36,754 nucleotides of DNA, from positions 1 to 36,754 of the forward strand of contig JAHYJA010000013.1 of NCBI GenBank assembly GCA_019429325.1, written 5' to 3'. Position 1 is the first letter of the stretch, and every line of letters begins with the position of its first letter. Below the pieces are notes generated by a model. The model made no database searches. It worked only from the letters and a program-made list of their open reading frames with translations, and was not told the DNA's origin. This DNA is from Bacteroidales bacterium (lineage in GTDB: Bacteria > Bacteroidota > Bacteroidia > Bacteroidales > VadinHA17). The translations under genes were made by a program, and so were the position numbers. Positions 1 to 7,308 of the stretch are shown piece by piece.

Positions 1-789
1 CCTCAGGTCTGCTCCGGCCTCTATCATGTGTGTGGCAAATGAGTGCCTGAAAGTATGAGGGCTGATATTCTTCCTGATCCCGGCCTTTGCCGCCAGATCC
101 TTGATCAGGGTGAAGATCATGGCTCTTGTCAGACGACGGCCGCGGCGATTAAGAAACAGGATGTTCTGATCGTGGATCAATGCCAGCCTGTTACGGTCCT
201 TTCTGTAAATATCAATCTCCTTTAGCGCTTTCTGTCCTATCGGAACGAGCCTTTGCTTGTCACCCTTCCCGGTTACCGAGACAAACCCTTCCCCGTAATG
301 GATGTCTGTTATGCGAAGACCGGTAAGCTCACTTACCCTGAGCCCGCAACCGTACAGGGTTTCGATGATGGCCTTGTTCCTGTGTCCCTCCGGCCTGCTG
401 AGATCAATCGCATCAAGCATCCTGTCGATCTCCTGCAACGACAATACCTCGGGAAGCTTCATCCCTGTCCTGGGGGATTCAATCAGGGAAGCCGGATTAT
501 CTTTTATTTCCCCGTCGATAAGAAGAAATCTGTAAAAAGCCCTTATCCCCGAGATAAGTCTTGCCTGGGTCCGGGCATTGGTGCTGGATAATCCGAACCA
601 TGCAAGAAACTCTTTAAGATCAGAGTAAGTAACATCTGCGGGTGAAACATCCCTGAGAGTCTCAGTGAAAAACCTTTCAAGCTTGCATACATCATTGGTG
701 TAGGCTTCCACGCTATTCTCAGATAACGATTTCTCTAATCTGAGCCATGTTTCAAAGTTCCTGAGCGATTGCTTCCAGGAGAGGCTCAT
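1..789 (-). CDS. xerD: Tyrosine recombinase XerD, C-terminus cut by window edge
   Basis: Site-specific tyrosine recombinase of the XerC/XerD type, which resolves chromosome dimers at dif with its XerC partner. Reading the minus strand from the ATG at 789 gives 263 codons that stay open to base 1. The N-terminal SAM-like core-binding domain is about residues 1-90 (begins MSLSWKQSLRNFETWLRLEK). The catalytic domain follows, with the box I arginine in YGCGLRVSELTGL, the lysine in TGKGDKQRLVP and the HxxR motif in HTFRHSFATHMIEAGADLR at the very edge. The nucleophilic tyrosine lies beyond the window. The full protein is normally about 300 residues, so roughly 35-40 are missing. It diverges from aroQ across a 235-base gap. 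XerC or a phage-type integrase is less likely given the housekeeping neighbours. Confidence 0.93.
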   Translation of the reverse strand, partial: MSLSWKQSLRNFETWLRLEKSLSENSVEAYTNDVCKLERFFTETLRDVSPADVTYSDLKEFLAWFGLSSTNARTQARLISGIRAFYRFLLIDGEIKDNPASLIESPRTGMKLPEVLSLQEIDRMLDAIDLSRPEGHRNKAIIETLYGCGLRVSELTGLRITDIHYGEGFVSVTGKGDKQRLVPIGQKALKEIDIYRKDRNRLALIHDQNILFLNRRGRRLTRAMIFTLIKDLAAKAGIRKNISPHTFRHSFATHMIEAGADLR

Positions 790-1024
790 CTGGTAAGGTC
801 TTAGATTTTACAACAGGTTAAAAGTATGTTTTTTTACCCGATTACTGCAAGAAAGGGATTTATTAATTAACTCAGGTTGCTTGTTGCTGGTTCCTTGTTG
901 CTGGTTAATTTCTGATCTTTAAAGTAATAGGTCATTTAGTCCATAATTCATTCAAACATTTTAGAACTTCAGGTCTTTTTTTTAGCTATTTTTACAGTTT
1001 ATTAATGTTCAGAAGTTTTTCTTT
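790..1024. other. Intergenic region between divergent xerD and aroQ
   Basis: A 235-base AT-rich spacer that must hold promoters for both xerD (minus) and aroQ (plus). No convincing open frame or RNA is visible. A TAnnTTTG-like octamer, TACTTTTA on the minus strand about 30 bases before xerD, matches 7 of 8 positions and may be its -7 element. No equally good match was found for aroQ. A 14-base direct repeat sits in the middle and is listed separately. Confidence 0.5.
880..906. repeat. Two-copy 14-bp direct repeat
   Basis: CTTGTTGCTGGTT occurs at 880-892 and again at 894-906, one base apart, in the xerD-aroQ spacer. It is a short non-coding tandem duplication. No function can be assigned. Confidence 0.8.
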
Positions 1025-1468
1025 ATGAAAATACATATTATCAACGGACCCAACCTTAACCTTCTGGGAAAAAGAGAACCCGGGAAGTATGGTTTCACCT
1101 CCTTCGAGGTATTTCTTAAAACACTGCGAACTATCTACCCGGATATTCAGTTTGAGTATTTTCAGTCGAATATCGAAGGGGAAATAATCGATGAAATACA
1201 AAAAGCTGATATTGCATCAGACGGAATCATCCTGAATCCTGCCGGTTATACGCACACATCAGTTTCGATAGCTGATGCTGTTGCTGCTGTCAAAGTACCT
1301 GTAGCAGAAGTACATATAACAAATATTTCGGCCCGCGAGGAGTTCAGGCATGTCAGCCTTACCGGAAGGTACTGCTCGGGAAGCATCATCGGGTTTGGTC
1401 TGGATGGCTACAGACTTGCCACGGAAGCGATAATAGGAATAATTGAGAGGGATAAAAAGATCCTATGA
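1025..1468 (+). CDS. aroQ: 3-dehydroquinate dehydratase, type II
   Basis: Dehydrates 3-dehydroquinate to 3-dehydroshikimate, step three of the shikimate pathway, in the cytoplasm. At 147 residues it has the usual type II length. The N-terminus carries the signature NGPNLNLLGKREP (7-19) with active-site R17 and catalytic Y22. The catalytic histidine is H97 in EVHITN, followed by the RE.FR motif (104-108). The common SNHEGE motif reads SNIEGE (48-53); from memory, Bacteroides homologues have SNVEGE, so this looks lineage-typical. Its stop overlaps the start of pyk by four bases (ATGA), implying translational coupling. aroB and aroC are also in the window but about 9 kb away. Confidence 0.97.
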   Translation: MKIHIINGPNLNLLGKREPGKYGFTSFEVFLKTLRTIYPDIQFEYFQSNIEGEIIDEIQKADIASDGIILNPAGYTHTSVSIADAVAAVKVPVAEVHITNISAREEFRHVSLTGRYCSGSIIGFGLDGYRLATEAIIGIIERDKKIL

Positions 1469-2895
1469 AGTCGAAGAGAACAAAAATTGTTGCAACCATT
1501 TCCGATAAAAGGTGCGATCCGGCATTCCTGAAGCAGTTGTACGAGGCAGGAATGGATGTTGTCAGAATCAACTCGGCCCATCTCGATATTGAAGGTGCAC
1601 TGGAGATCATCAGAAATGCGAGGGAAGTATCCGACAGGATTGCTGTTATGCTTGACACAAAAGGGCCGGAAATCAGGACCACGATCAGTGATTCCCCCAT
1701 CTTCCTCAAAAAAGGAACTACTGCAATCATAGAGGGTGATCCTGACAAAACAACCACTGCGGATCGTATTTATGTGAATCACAAGGCTTTTGCCGATGAT
1801 GTTCCCATTGGATCGACAATCCTTTTCGACGATGGCGACATCGAGCTTAAAGCTTTGGACAAGATCGGCAATGCCCTGTTGTGTTCAATTGAGAATGACG
1901 GACTCCTTGGGTCCCGTAAAAGCGTTAATGTACCATGCGTTAAGATTTGCCTTCCGTCGGTAACCGAAAAGGATAAGGCTTTTATTGAGATGGCCGCGGG
2001 GAACGGGGTCGATTTTATTGCCCATTCCTTTGTCAGGACAAAAAAGGATGTCCTTGATGTACAGTCTGTTATCGACAGCCACAAAAGCCAGATGAAGATC
2101 ATCGCAAAAATTGAAAACGATGAGGGTGTAAGGAATTTTGACGAGATCCTTGAGAACGTGTATGGTATAATGGTGGCCAGGGGAGATCTGGCCATAGAGA
2201 TCCCCTATGAGAAAGTCCCGGGTATTCAGCGGATGATGATCTCCAGGTGCATTTCGGCCAGAAAGCCGGTAATTGTTGCCACACAGATGCTTCATTCGAT
2301 GATAACCAACCCGCGGCCCACGAGGGCTGAGGTGAGCGATATAGCCAGCGCCATCTATTCCCATACCGATGCTATGATGCTGAGCGGGGAGACCGCACAG
2401 GGAAAATACCCGGTTGAAGCAGTCAGGACCATGACAAGGATCTCGGTTGAAGCGGAAAACAATAAGGAGAAATTTCTTGAAATACCTGCATTGAACCTTA
2501 CGGGTGAAATAGCATCATATCTTGCAAAGGTTGCTGTTAAAACATCGGTAAAACTTGGTGGCAGGGGGATCATTGCAGATACCATTAAAGGAAGGACCAT
2601 CAGGGATATGGCCGGATACAGGGGGTTCAACCTGGTACTGGCACAATGTTATTCCAGATCAACCATGAGGGAGCTGGCGCTCTCATACGGTGTTTATGCA
2701 AGCTACCAGGAGAAAAGCGAGTCGGCCGATAAATTCATCAGGGTGGCTCTGTTAAATCTCATCCATGAGCATGATCTTAAAGATGAAGATATTGTGGTGA
2801 TCCTGGCAGGAAATTTTTCAGGCGCCTCGGGTGTCTCGTTCATTGAAGTTGGTTCGGTCGGTTACCTTAAGGAAAGGGTTAGCATCAAGGAGTAA
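1465..2895 (+). CDS. pyk: Pyruvate kinase
   Basis: Transfers phosphate from phosphoenolpyruvate to ADP, the last step of glycolysis, in the cytoplasm. The 476-residue length is normal. The start KRTKIVATISDKR holds the first substrate arginine, and VRINSAH and MLDTKGPEIRT are family signatures. IIAKIENDEGV contains the active-site lysine and the metal-binding glutamate. The MVARGDLAIEIP and VATQMLHSM segments and the PTRAEVSDIASAI signature follow. The C-terminal allosteric domain is present, with a short HKGT-like end region (VVILAGNFSGASG). Translation is coupled to aroQ by a 4-base overlap, so the two form an operon. Confidence 0.97.
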   Translation: MKSKRTKIVATISDKRCDPAFLKQLYEAGMDVVRINSAHLDIEGALEIIRNAREVSDRIAVMLDTKGPEIRTTISDSPIFLKKGTTAIIEGDPDKTTTADRIYVNHKAFADDVPIGSTILFDDGDIELKALDKIGNALLCSIENDGLLGSRKSVNVPCVKICLPSVTEKDKAFIEMAAGNGVDFIAHSFVRTKKDVLDVQSVIDSHKSQMKIIAKIENDEGVRNFDEILENVYGIMVARGDLAIEIPYEKVPGIQRMMISRCISARKPVIVATQMLHSMITNPRPTRAEVSDIASAIYSHTDAMMLSGETAQGKYPVEAVRTMTRISVEAENNKEKFLEIPALNLTGEIASYLAKVAVKTSVKLGGRGIIADTIKGRTIRDMAGYRGFNLVLAQCYSRSTMRELALSYGVYASYQEKSESADKFIRVALLNLIHEHDLKDEDIVVILAGNFSGASGVSFIEVGSVGYLKERVSIKE

Positions 2896-2950
2896 AAGCA
2901 GATTATTGGTCTGATTTTTGCTGACAAAAAGATGATTAAAGCCTTATTTA

Positions 2951-3433
2951 ATGCTTAAAACACTTATTATTGCGTTCTCCCTGATTGCGCACCCTGTACA
3001 TGTTTCACTGATGAGCATTGATTACGACCGGAATGACGGATCATTTAAGGTATTTTTAAAGGTTTACTATGATGATTTTCTTGTTGACTCGGGAATGGCT
3101 GACGCAAATGAAATACTGTTAAACGGTATTTCGGGTTACGAATCTCCGGAAACCGGAGTGGTTGATGAGTATTTTAATAATAAATTGATGATAATTGTCA
3201 ATGAGAAGCAGGTTAAGGGAGAGCTGCTGATGTTGAACCTGGCCGACGGGGAGCTTAGCGTCAATATGCTTTTCGACGCCGGAAGAAGAATTAACACTGT
3301 TACTGTCAGAAACCTTGTTATGACTGATCTTTATGATGATCAGGCAAATATGGTCATTCTTAAAATAGATGATTTTGAGGAGGGGGTAAAGTTAACTCCG
3401 GAGAAGACGGAACAGACTTTTAAAATTAAATAA
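2951..3433 (+). CDS. DUF6702-like exported protein
   Basis: A 160-residue protein with a short hydrophobic N-terminus (LKTLIIAFSLIA) followed by HPVHVSLMSIDYDRNDGSF and VFLKVYYDDF. The HP.hvS...I.Y....S pattern plus a DDF motif resembles the Bacteroidota family DUF6702; this assignment is from pattern memory. It is probably exported to the periplasm. The middle is rich in beta-strand-like segments. No catalytic motif is visible. It is followed nine bases later by the T9SS-sorted protein, so co-transcription is likely. Function unknown. Confidence 0.7.
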   Translation: MLKTLIIAFSLIAHPVHVSLMSIDYDRNDGSFKVFLKVYYDDFLVDSGMADANEILLNGISGYESPETGVVDEYFNNKLMIIVNEKQVKGELLMLNLADGELSVNMLFDAGRRINTVTVRNLVMTDLYDDQANMVILKIDDFEEGVKLTPEKTEQTFKIK

Positions 3434-3442
3434 TTCAATAGA

Positions 3443-6061
3443 GTGAAAAACCTAGTGTCAGGGAGAATATTGGTGCTGTTGGTGTTTTTATTGACTTCCG
3501 CCAGGCTTGGTGCGACTCATAACAGGGCTGGTGAGATAACATACGTACAGATTTCCGATCTTACCTACGAGATAACCATCACGACATTTACTTACACGCT
3601 TAGCTTTGCTGACCGGCCACAACTGGAAGTTGACTGGGGAGATAATTCAACTTCGATCGCCCCGAGAGTTGAGATTCTCCTTCTCCCCAACTTCTACAAA
3701 AGGAATATTTACAAGATAAGGCATACTTACCCGGGACCCGGTGTTTACAGGATCGTTGTTCAGGATCCGAACAGGAATTATGGTGTCCTGAACATCCCCA
3801 ATTCGGTAAATGTCGTTTTCTCAATATCAACTATTCTGACGGTTAACCCGGGGATGGGTTTTAACAGCACTCCCGTTTTGCTTAATCCTCCCTATGACAA
3901 GGCTGCACTGGGATACGTTTTCATCCACAACCCGGCAGCTTTTGATCCCGACGGAGACAGCCTTTCCTATAAGCTGACTGTCTGCACCCGTGAGAACGGG
4001 ATTCCCATCGAGAATTACACCCTTCCCCCGGCAACCAACTTTATTCGCGTTGATTCGATCACCGGTGACCTGATATGGAACACTCCTGCCGATACGGGAA
4101 CATTCAATGTGGCAATGGAGATACAGGAGTGGAGAAATGGCGTTAAGATCGGAGTAGTAGTCCGTGATATGCAGATCGAAGTATTTACAACGAACAACAA
4201 ACCCCCGGTTAATGGTCCCCTTGAAGATATGTGTGTTGAAGTTGGTGAAGTTGTTGAGTTCCTCGCAACAGCGACAGATGAGAACGAGGACTATATAAAC
4301 CTGCTTGCCACATCGGGGATTTTTACACTTGCGGAGTGCCCTGCCACCTTCAATATTGAAGATTCGGTTCCGGGATTTACTTCTGCGCTGTTACGGTGGA
4401 TCCCTTGTCACGAGGCGGTCAGGAACCAGCCATATGATATTATTGTAAAATCGGAAGACCTGAGCACGGACCTTCAGCTGGTTGATATCGACAACATGAG
4501 GATAAAAGTCCTCGGCCCCTCACCCGTCCTTATCACGGCGATACCGGAAGGCAAATTCATCAGGCTGATGTGGGAGAATTACGGGACAGATGCCATAGCA
4601 GGTTTCAGCATCTACAGGAGAGAAGGGGTGTCAACTTTCAGCCCCGATTCCTGTACAAACGGAATACCATCCTCATCGGGTTTTGTTAAAGTAGGTTATA
4701 TTGCAGGCAGCAATACAGTCTCATTCACCGACACGGATAACGGCGAGGGACTGAAGTTCGGCACTGAATATTCATACAGGATAGTTGCTGTATATCCTAA
4801 CGGGACAGAGAGTAAAGCTTCAAATGAGATTGCATCCACACTGGTCTCGGGGGTCCCCGTAATCAGGAACGTAAGCGTCACCAGCACAGACGTTGTGAAC
4901 GGGTCGGTATATATTGCATGGCGAAAACCCGACAGGCTCGATACAATACCGGCCAACGGGCCCTACGAGTACCTTATTTTCAGGGCCGACGGAACAACAG
5001 GAACCAATTATCAGCAAATTGCATCTATAATTACTTCGGATCTGAATGACACTGTTTTTGTTGATAATCCGATCAATACCAGGGACAGAGGTTACATTTA
5101 CAGGATCGAACTGTACAACAATGCTCCCGGCAACAGGTTCCTGATTGGTGAACCCGGCGTTGCTTCATCAATGTACCTTGGCATCAGTCCGGGAGACCGC
5201 AAAGCAAGATTCGTGATCAACCGTAATGTCCCATGGATCAATACCCGGTATGATTTCTTCAGGCTGAATGAAACAACACTTGCATACGACTCGGTCGGTT
5301 CCACGAATCAGCTTACCTTCGTTGATACGGGACTTGAGAACGGGAAAGAGTATTGCTATTATATACGGTCCACCGGAGCTTATCTGAGGCCTGACCTGCC
5401 AAAGAATCTGATCAATTTCTCACAGACAGCCTGTATCATACCCGAGGATAACGAACCACCATGTCCGCCGGTTATAACTGTTACGAGTGAATGCGACAGC
5501 CTGACCAATACCGTCAGATGGAGGATCGACGACCCGGAATGTTTTGAGGATGTTGCGGGTTATAAGATCTACTACAGGATGACCTATGAGGGAACAATGG
5601 AGCTGATCGAAACGATCAACGACAGAAACACCTTTTCCTATGTCCACCGCCCGGGCGAAATTGTTGCCGGATGCTATGCCGTTTCAGCTTTTGATCTTAT
5701 CGGAAACGAAAGCGGCAAAACAGCCTTATGTGTTGATTCATGCAATTTCTACGAGATACCCAATGTTTTTACCCCGAACGGTGACGGGATTAATGATATA
5801 CTGATTGCCAAAACATCGGGGCTGGTGGAGAAGATTGACATGAGGATCTTCAACAGGACCGGTATGCTTGTCTTCCGGACCGGAGAGCCTAAAATAAACT
5901 GGGACGGAACTTACAATGGAAGAATTGTATCGCCCGGGGTCTATTTCTATCAGTGCGATGTTTATGAGAGGCGTATATCGGGAGTCGAAATGTTCCACCT
6001 GACAGGATTTATACACGTGATCACGGAAAAAGGAGCAGCTGTGAAACCAGTGGAATTTTAA
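3443..6061 (+). CDS. Secreted T9SS type B-sorted protein with PKD/Fn3-like repeats
   Basis: An 872-residue protein starting at GTG, with a signal peptide (about 1-24, hydrophobic ILVLLVFLLTSARLGA). The N-terminal part has PKD-like features (YTLSFADRPQLEVDWGDNS; FDPDGDSLSYKL). Two or three fibronectin-III-like modules follow from about residue 360 (RLMWENYGTDAIAGFSIYRR; RNVSVTSTDVVNGSVYIAW; NTVRWRIDDPECFEDVAGYK). The last ~90 residues match the type B sorting domain, once called the gliding-motility C-terminal domain: NVFTPNGDGINDILI, MRIFNRTGMLVFRTG, NWDGTYNGR and SPGVYFYQCDVY. The protein should cross the inner membrane by Sec and the outer membrane by T9SS. Several cysteines suggest disulfides. 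The binding target is unknown; adhesion or cell-surface organisation is a guess. Confidence 0.9.
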   Translation: MKNLVSGRILVLLVFLLTSARLGATHNRAGEITYVQISDLTYEITITTFTYTLSFADRPQLEVDWGDNSTSIAPRVEILLLPNFYKRNIYKIRHTYPGPGVYRIVVQDPNRNYGVLNIPNSVNVVFSISTILTVNPGMGFNSTPVLLNPPYDKAALGYVFIHNPAAFDPDGDSLSYKLTVCTRENGIPIENYTLPPATNFIRVDSITGDLIWNTPADTGTFNVAMEIQEWRNGVKIGVVVRDMQIEVFTTNNKPPVNGPLEDMCVEVGEVVEFLATATDENEDYINLLATSGIFTLAECPATFNIEDSVPGFTSALLRWIPCHEAVRNQPYDIIVKSEDLSTDLQLVDIDNMRIKVLGPSPVLITAIPEGKFIRLMWENYGTDAIAGFSIYRREGVSTFSPDSCTNGIPSSSGFVKVGYIAGSNTVSFTDTDNGEGLKFGTEYSYRIVAVYPNGTESKASNEIASTLVSGVPVIRNVSVTSTDVVNGSVYIAWRKPDRLDTIPANGPYEYLIFRADGTTGTNYQQIASIITSDLNDTVFVDNPINTRDRGYIYRIELYNNAPGNRFLIGEPGVASSMYLGISPGDRKARFVINRNVPWINTRYDFFRLNETTLAYDSVGSTNQLTFVDTGLENGKEYCYYIRSTGAYLRPDLPKNLINFSQTACIIPEDNEPPCPPVITVTSECDSLTNTVRWRIDDPECFEDVAGYKIYYRMTYEGTMELIETINDRNTFSYVHRPGEIVAGCYAVSAFDLIGNESGKTALCVDSCNFYEIPNVFTPNGDGINDILIAKTSGLVEKIDMRIFNRTGMLVFRTGEPKINWDGTYNGRIVSPGVYFYQCDVYERRISGVEMFHLTGFIHVITEKGAAVKPVEF

Positions 6062-6080
6062 CTTATTCTGATTCAGTTAT

Positions 6081-7283
6081 ATGAAGAAAATAATAATTCC
6101 GGTAATCCTGATGCTTCTGACTGCCATCGTTTCGGGCCAGAAGCCGGTCGATCACCTGCTTAAGGCAAAGGCATTAACCGAATCGGGCAATTATGACGAA
6201 GCCATCAGGGTGTTATCTGATGTGATCGGTCCCGGGAACGAGTCCATTCTGTTAACGGGAAGAGCTGAAGTGTATATGGCAAAGGGAGACCTGTCGGCGG
6301 CCGTTAATGACCTGAATTCTGCAAACATTGTTTCGCCGGGTTCGGGAGAGTATGGCCTGTCGCGCATTTATGCAATCAGGCGTGATGTTGCCACCTCACT
6401 GTACCATCTCGAAAGGAATCTGAAATCACCTTACAGGAAAAGCGAAAAGGAGATTATGCTCGATCCGGCTTTCAGTGCGGTTGAGAATAGTGCCGCCTGG
6501 CGTCAGTTCTGGAGACAGGAGTGGTACAGTGGTCATGAGAAAGGGTTATCGGAAATCGAATATTATGTTTCCAGGGGGAGCAGCGAGGAAGCCCGGACGA
6601 TATTGTCCGGACTTATGAAGGATTACCCGGGGTATGATGACAACATCTATGCCGGAGCCCTTATTAGCATGGCCGGAGGCAATTACACCCAGGCCTCAGC
6701 GGCTATGGCCCCGCTTACTGCAAAGTTCCCGTCGAATGAGAAATATCTCCGGCTTTATGCCAGGATTCAGGAGGAGTTACGCAATCCATCATGTGCCTCT
6801 GTTACATATACCAGGCTGCTTGACCTCAATATACCCGATGCAGCGCTGCTTTTAAGGAGAGCTGACTGTTACAGGAAGACAGGAGAGACTACCAGATCGA
6901 GGGCAGATGTAAGCAAATACCTGGAATTATATCCCGGAAACAAGGAAGCCCTCAGACTGGCAGGAATGGTTGAATCAGCGGCAGGCGACAACCTCAGGGC
7001 TCTCGAATATTACTCGAAGAATGTGCAGCTTCATCCGGGTGACCCCGATTGCTTTATCGACAGGGCAAATGCTTATTTTGTTTCAAGATCGTGGGACTGG
7101 GCGATCCGTGATTACGGCATGGCGCTTGATCTGAAGCCTGATAATCCGGAGGCCTGGCTCAACAAAGGCATTTCCCTGTTAAATTCCGGGAAGAGAGAGG
7201 ATGCATGTCATGATTTCAGAAGAGCCTTCAGACTGGGAAGCAGGCAAGCCACCGAATACATCAGCAAAAACTGTATAAGATAG
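6081..7283 (+). CDS. Exported tetratricopeptide-repeat protein
   Basis: A 400-residue protein with a signal peptide (KKIIIPVILMLLTAIVSGQ). TPR units are visible at both ends: AKALTESGNYDEAIRVLSD near residue 30 and, toward the C-terminus, ALEYYSKNVQLHPGDPDCF, DRANAYFVSRSWDWAIRDY, ALDLKPDNPEAWLNKGISL and NSGKREDACHDFRRAFRLG. The middle has weaker repeats. It is likely a periplasmic scaffold; the partner is unknown, although its position 19 bases after a T9SS-sorted protein suggests a shared surface or envelope process. It ends in I-R-stop within a palindrome shared with the convergent kinase gene. Confidence 0.85.
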   Translation: MKKIIIPVILMLLTAIVSGQKPVDHLLKAKALTESGNYDEAIRVLSDVIGPGNESILLTGRAEVYMAKGDLSAAVNDLNSANIVSPGSGEYGLSRIYAIRRDVATSLYHLERNLKSPYRKSEKEIMLDPAFSAVENSAAWRQFWRQEWYSGHEKGLSEIEYYVSRGSSEEARTILSGLMKDYPGYDDNIYAGALISMAGGNYTQASAAMAPLTAKFPSNEKYLRLYARIQEELRNPSCASVTYTRLLDLNIPDAALLLRRADCYRKTGETTRSRADVSKYLELYPGNKEALRLAGMVESAAGDNLRALEYYSKNVQLHPGDPDCFIDRANAYFVSRSWDWAIRDYGMALDLKPDNPEAWLNKGISLLNSGKREDACHDFRRAFRLGSRQATEYISKNCIR

Positions 7284-7308
7284 AGAACCGAGGCTTTGGC
7301 TATCTTAT
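7275..7308. terminator. Inverted repeat over two convergent stop codons
   Basis: ATAAGATAG (7275-7283) and CTATCTTAT (7300-7308) are perfect 9-base complements around a 16-base loop. The left arm ends with the TAG of the TPR gene and the right arm begins with the reversed TAG of the histidine kinase gene, so both proteins end in Ile-Arg. A bidirectional hairpin at a convergent junction suggests shared transcription termination, but no long T-tract follows on either strand. Confidence 0.5.

Noticed and set aside
1386-2364. Minus-strand open frames inside aroQ/pyk
   Set aside because: They overlap certain genes and show no family motif.
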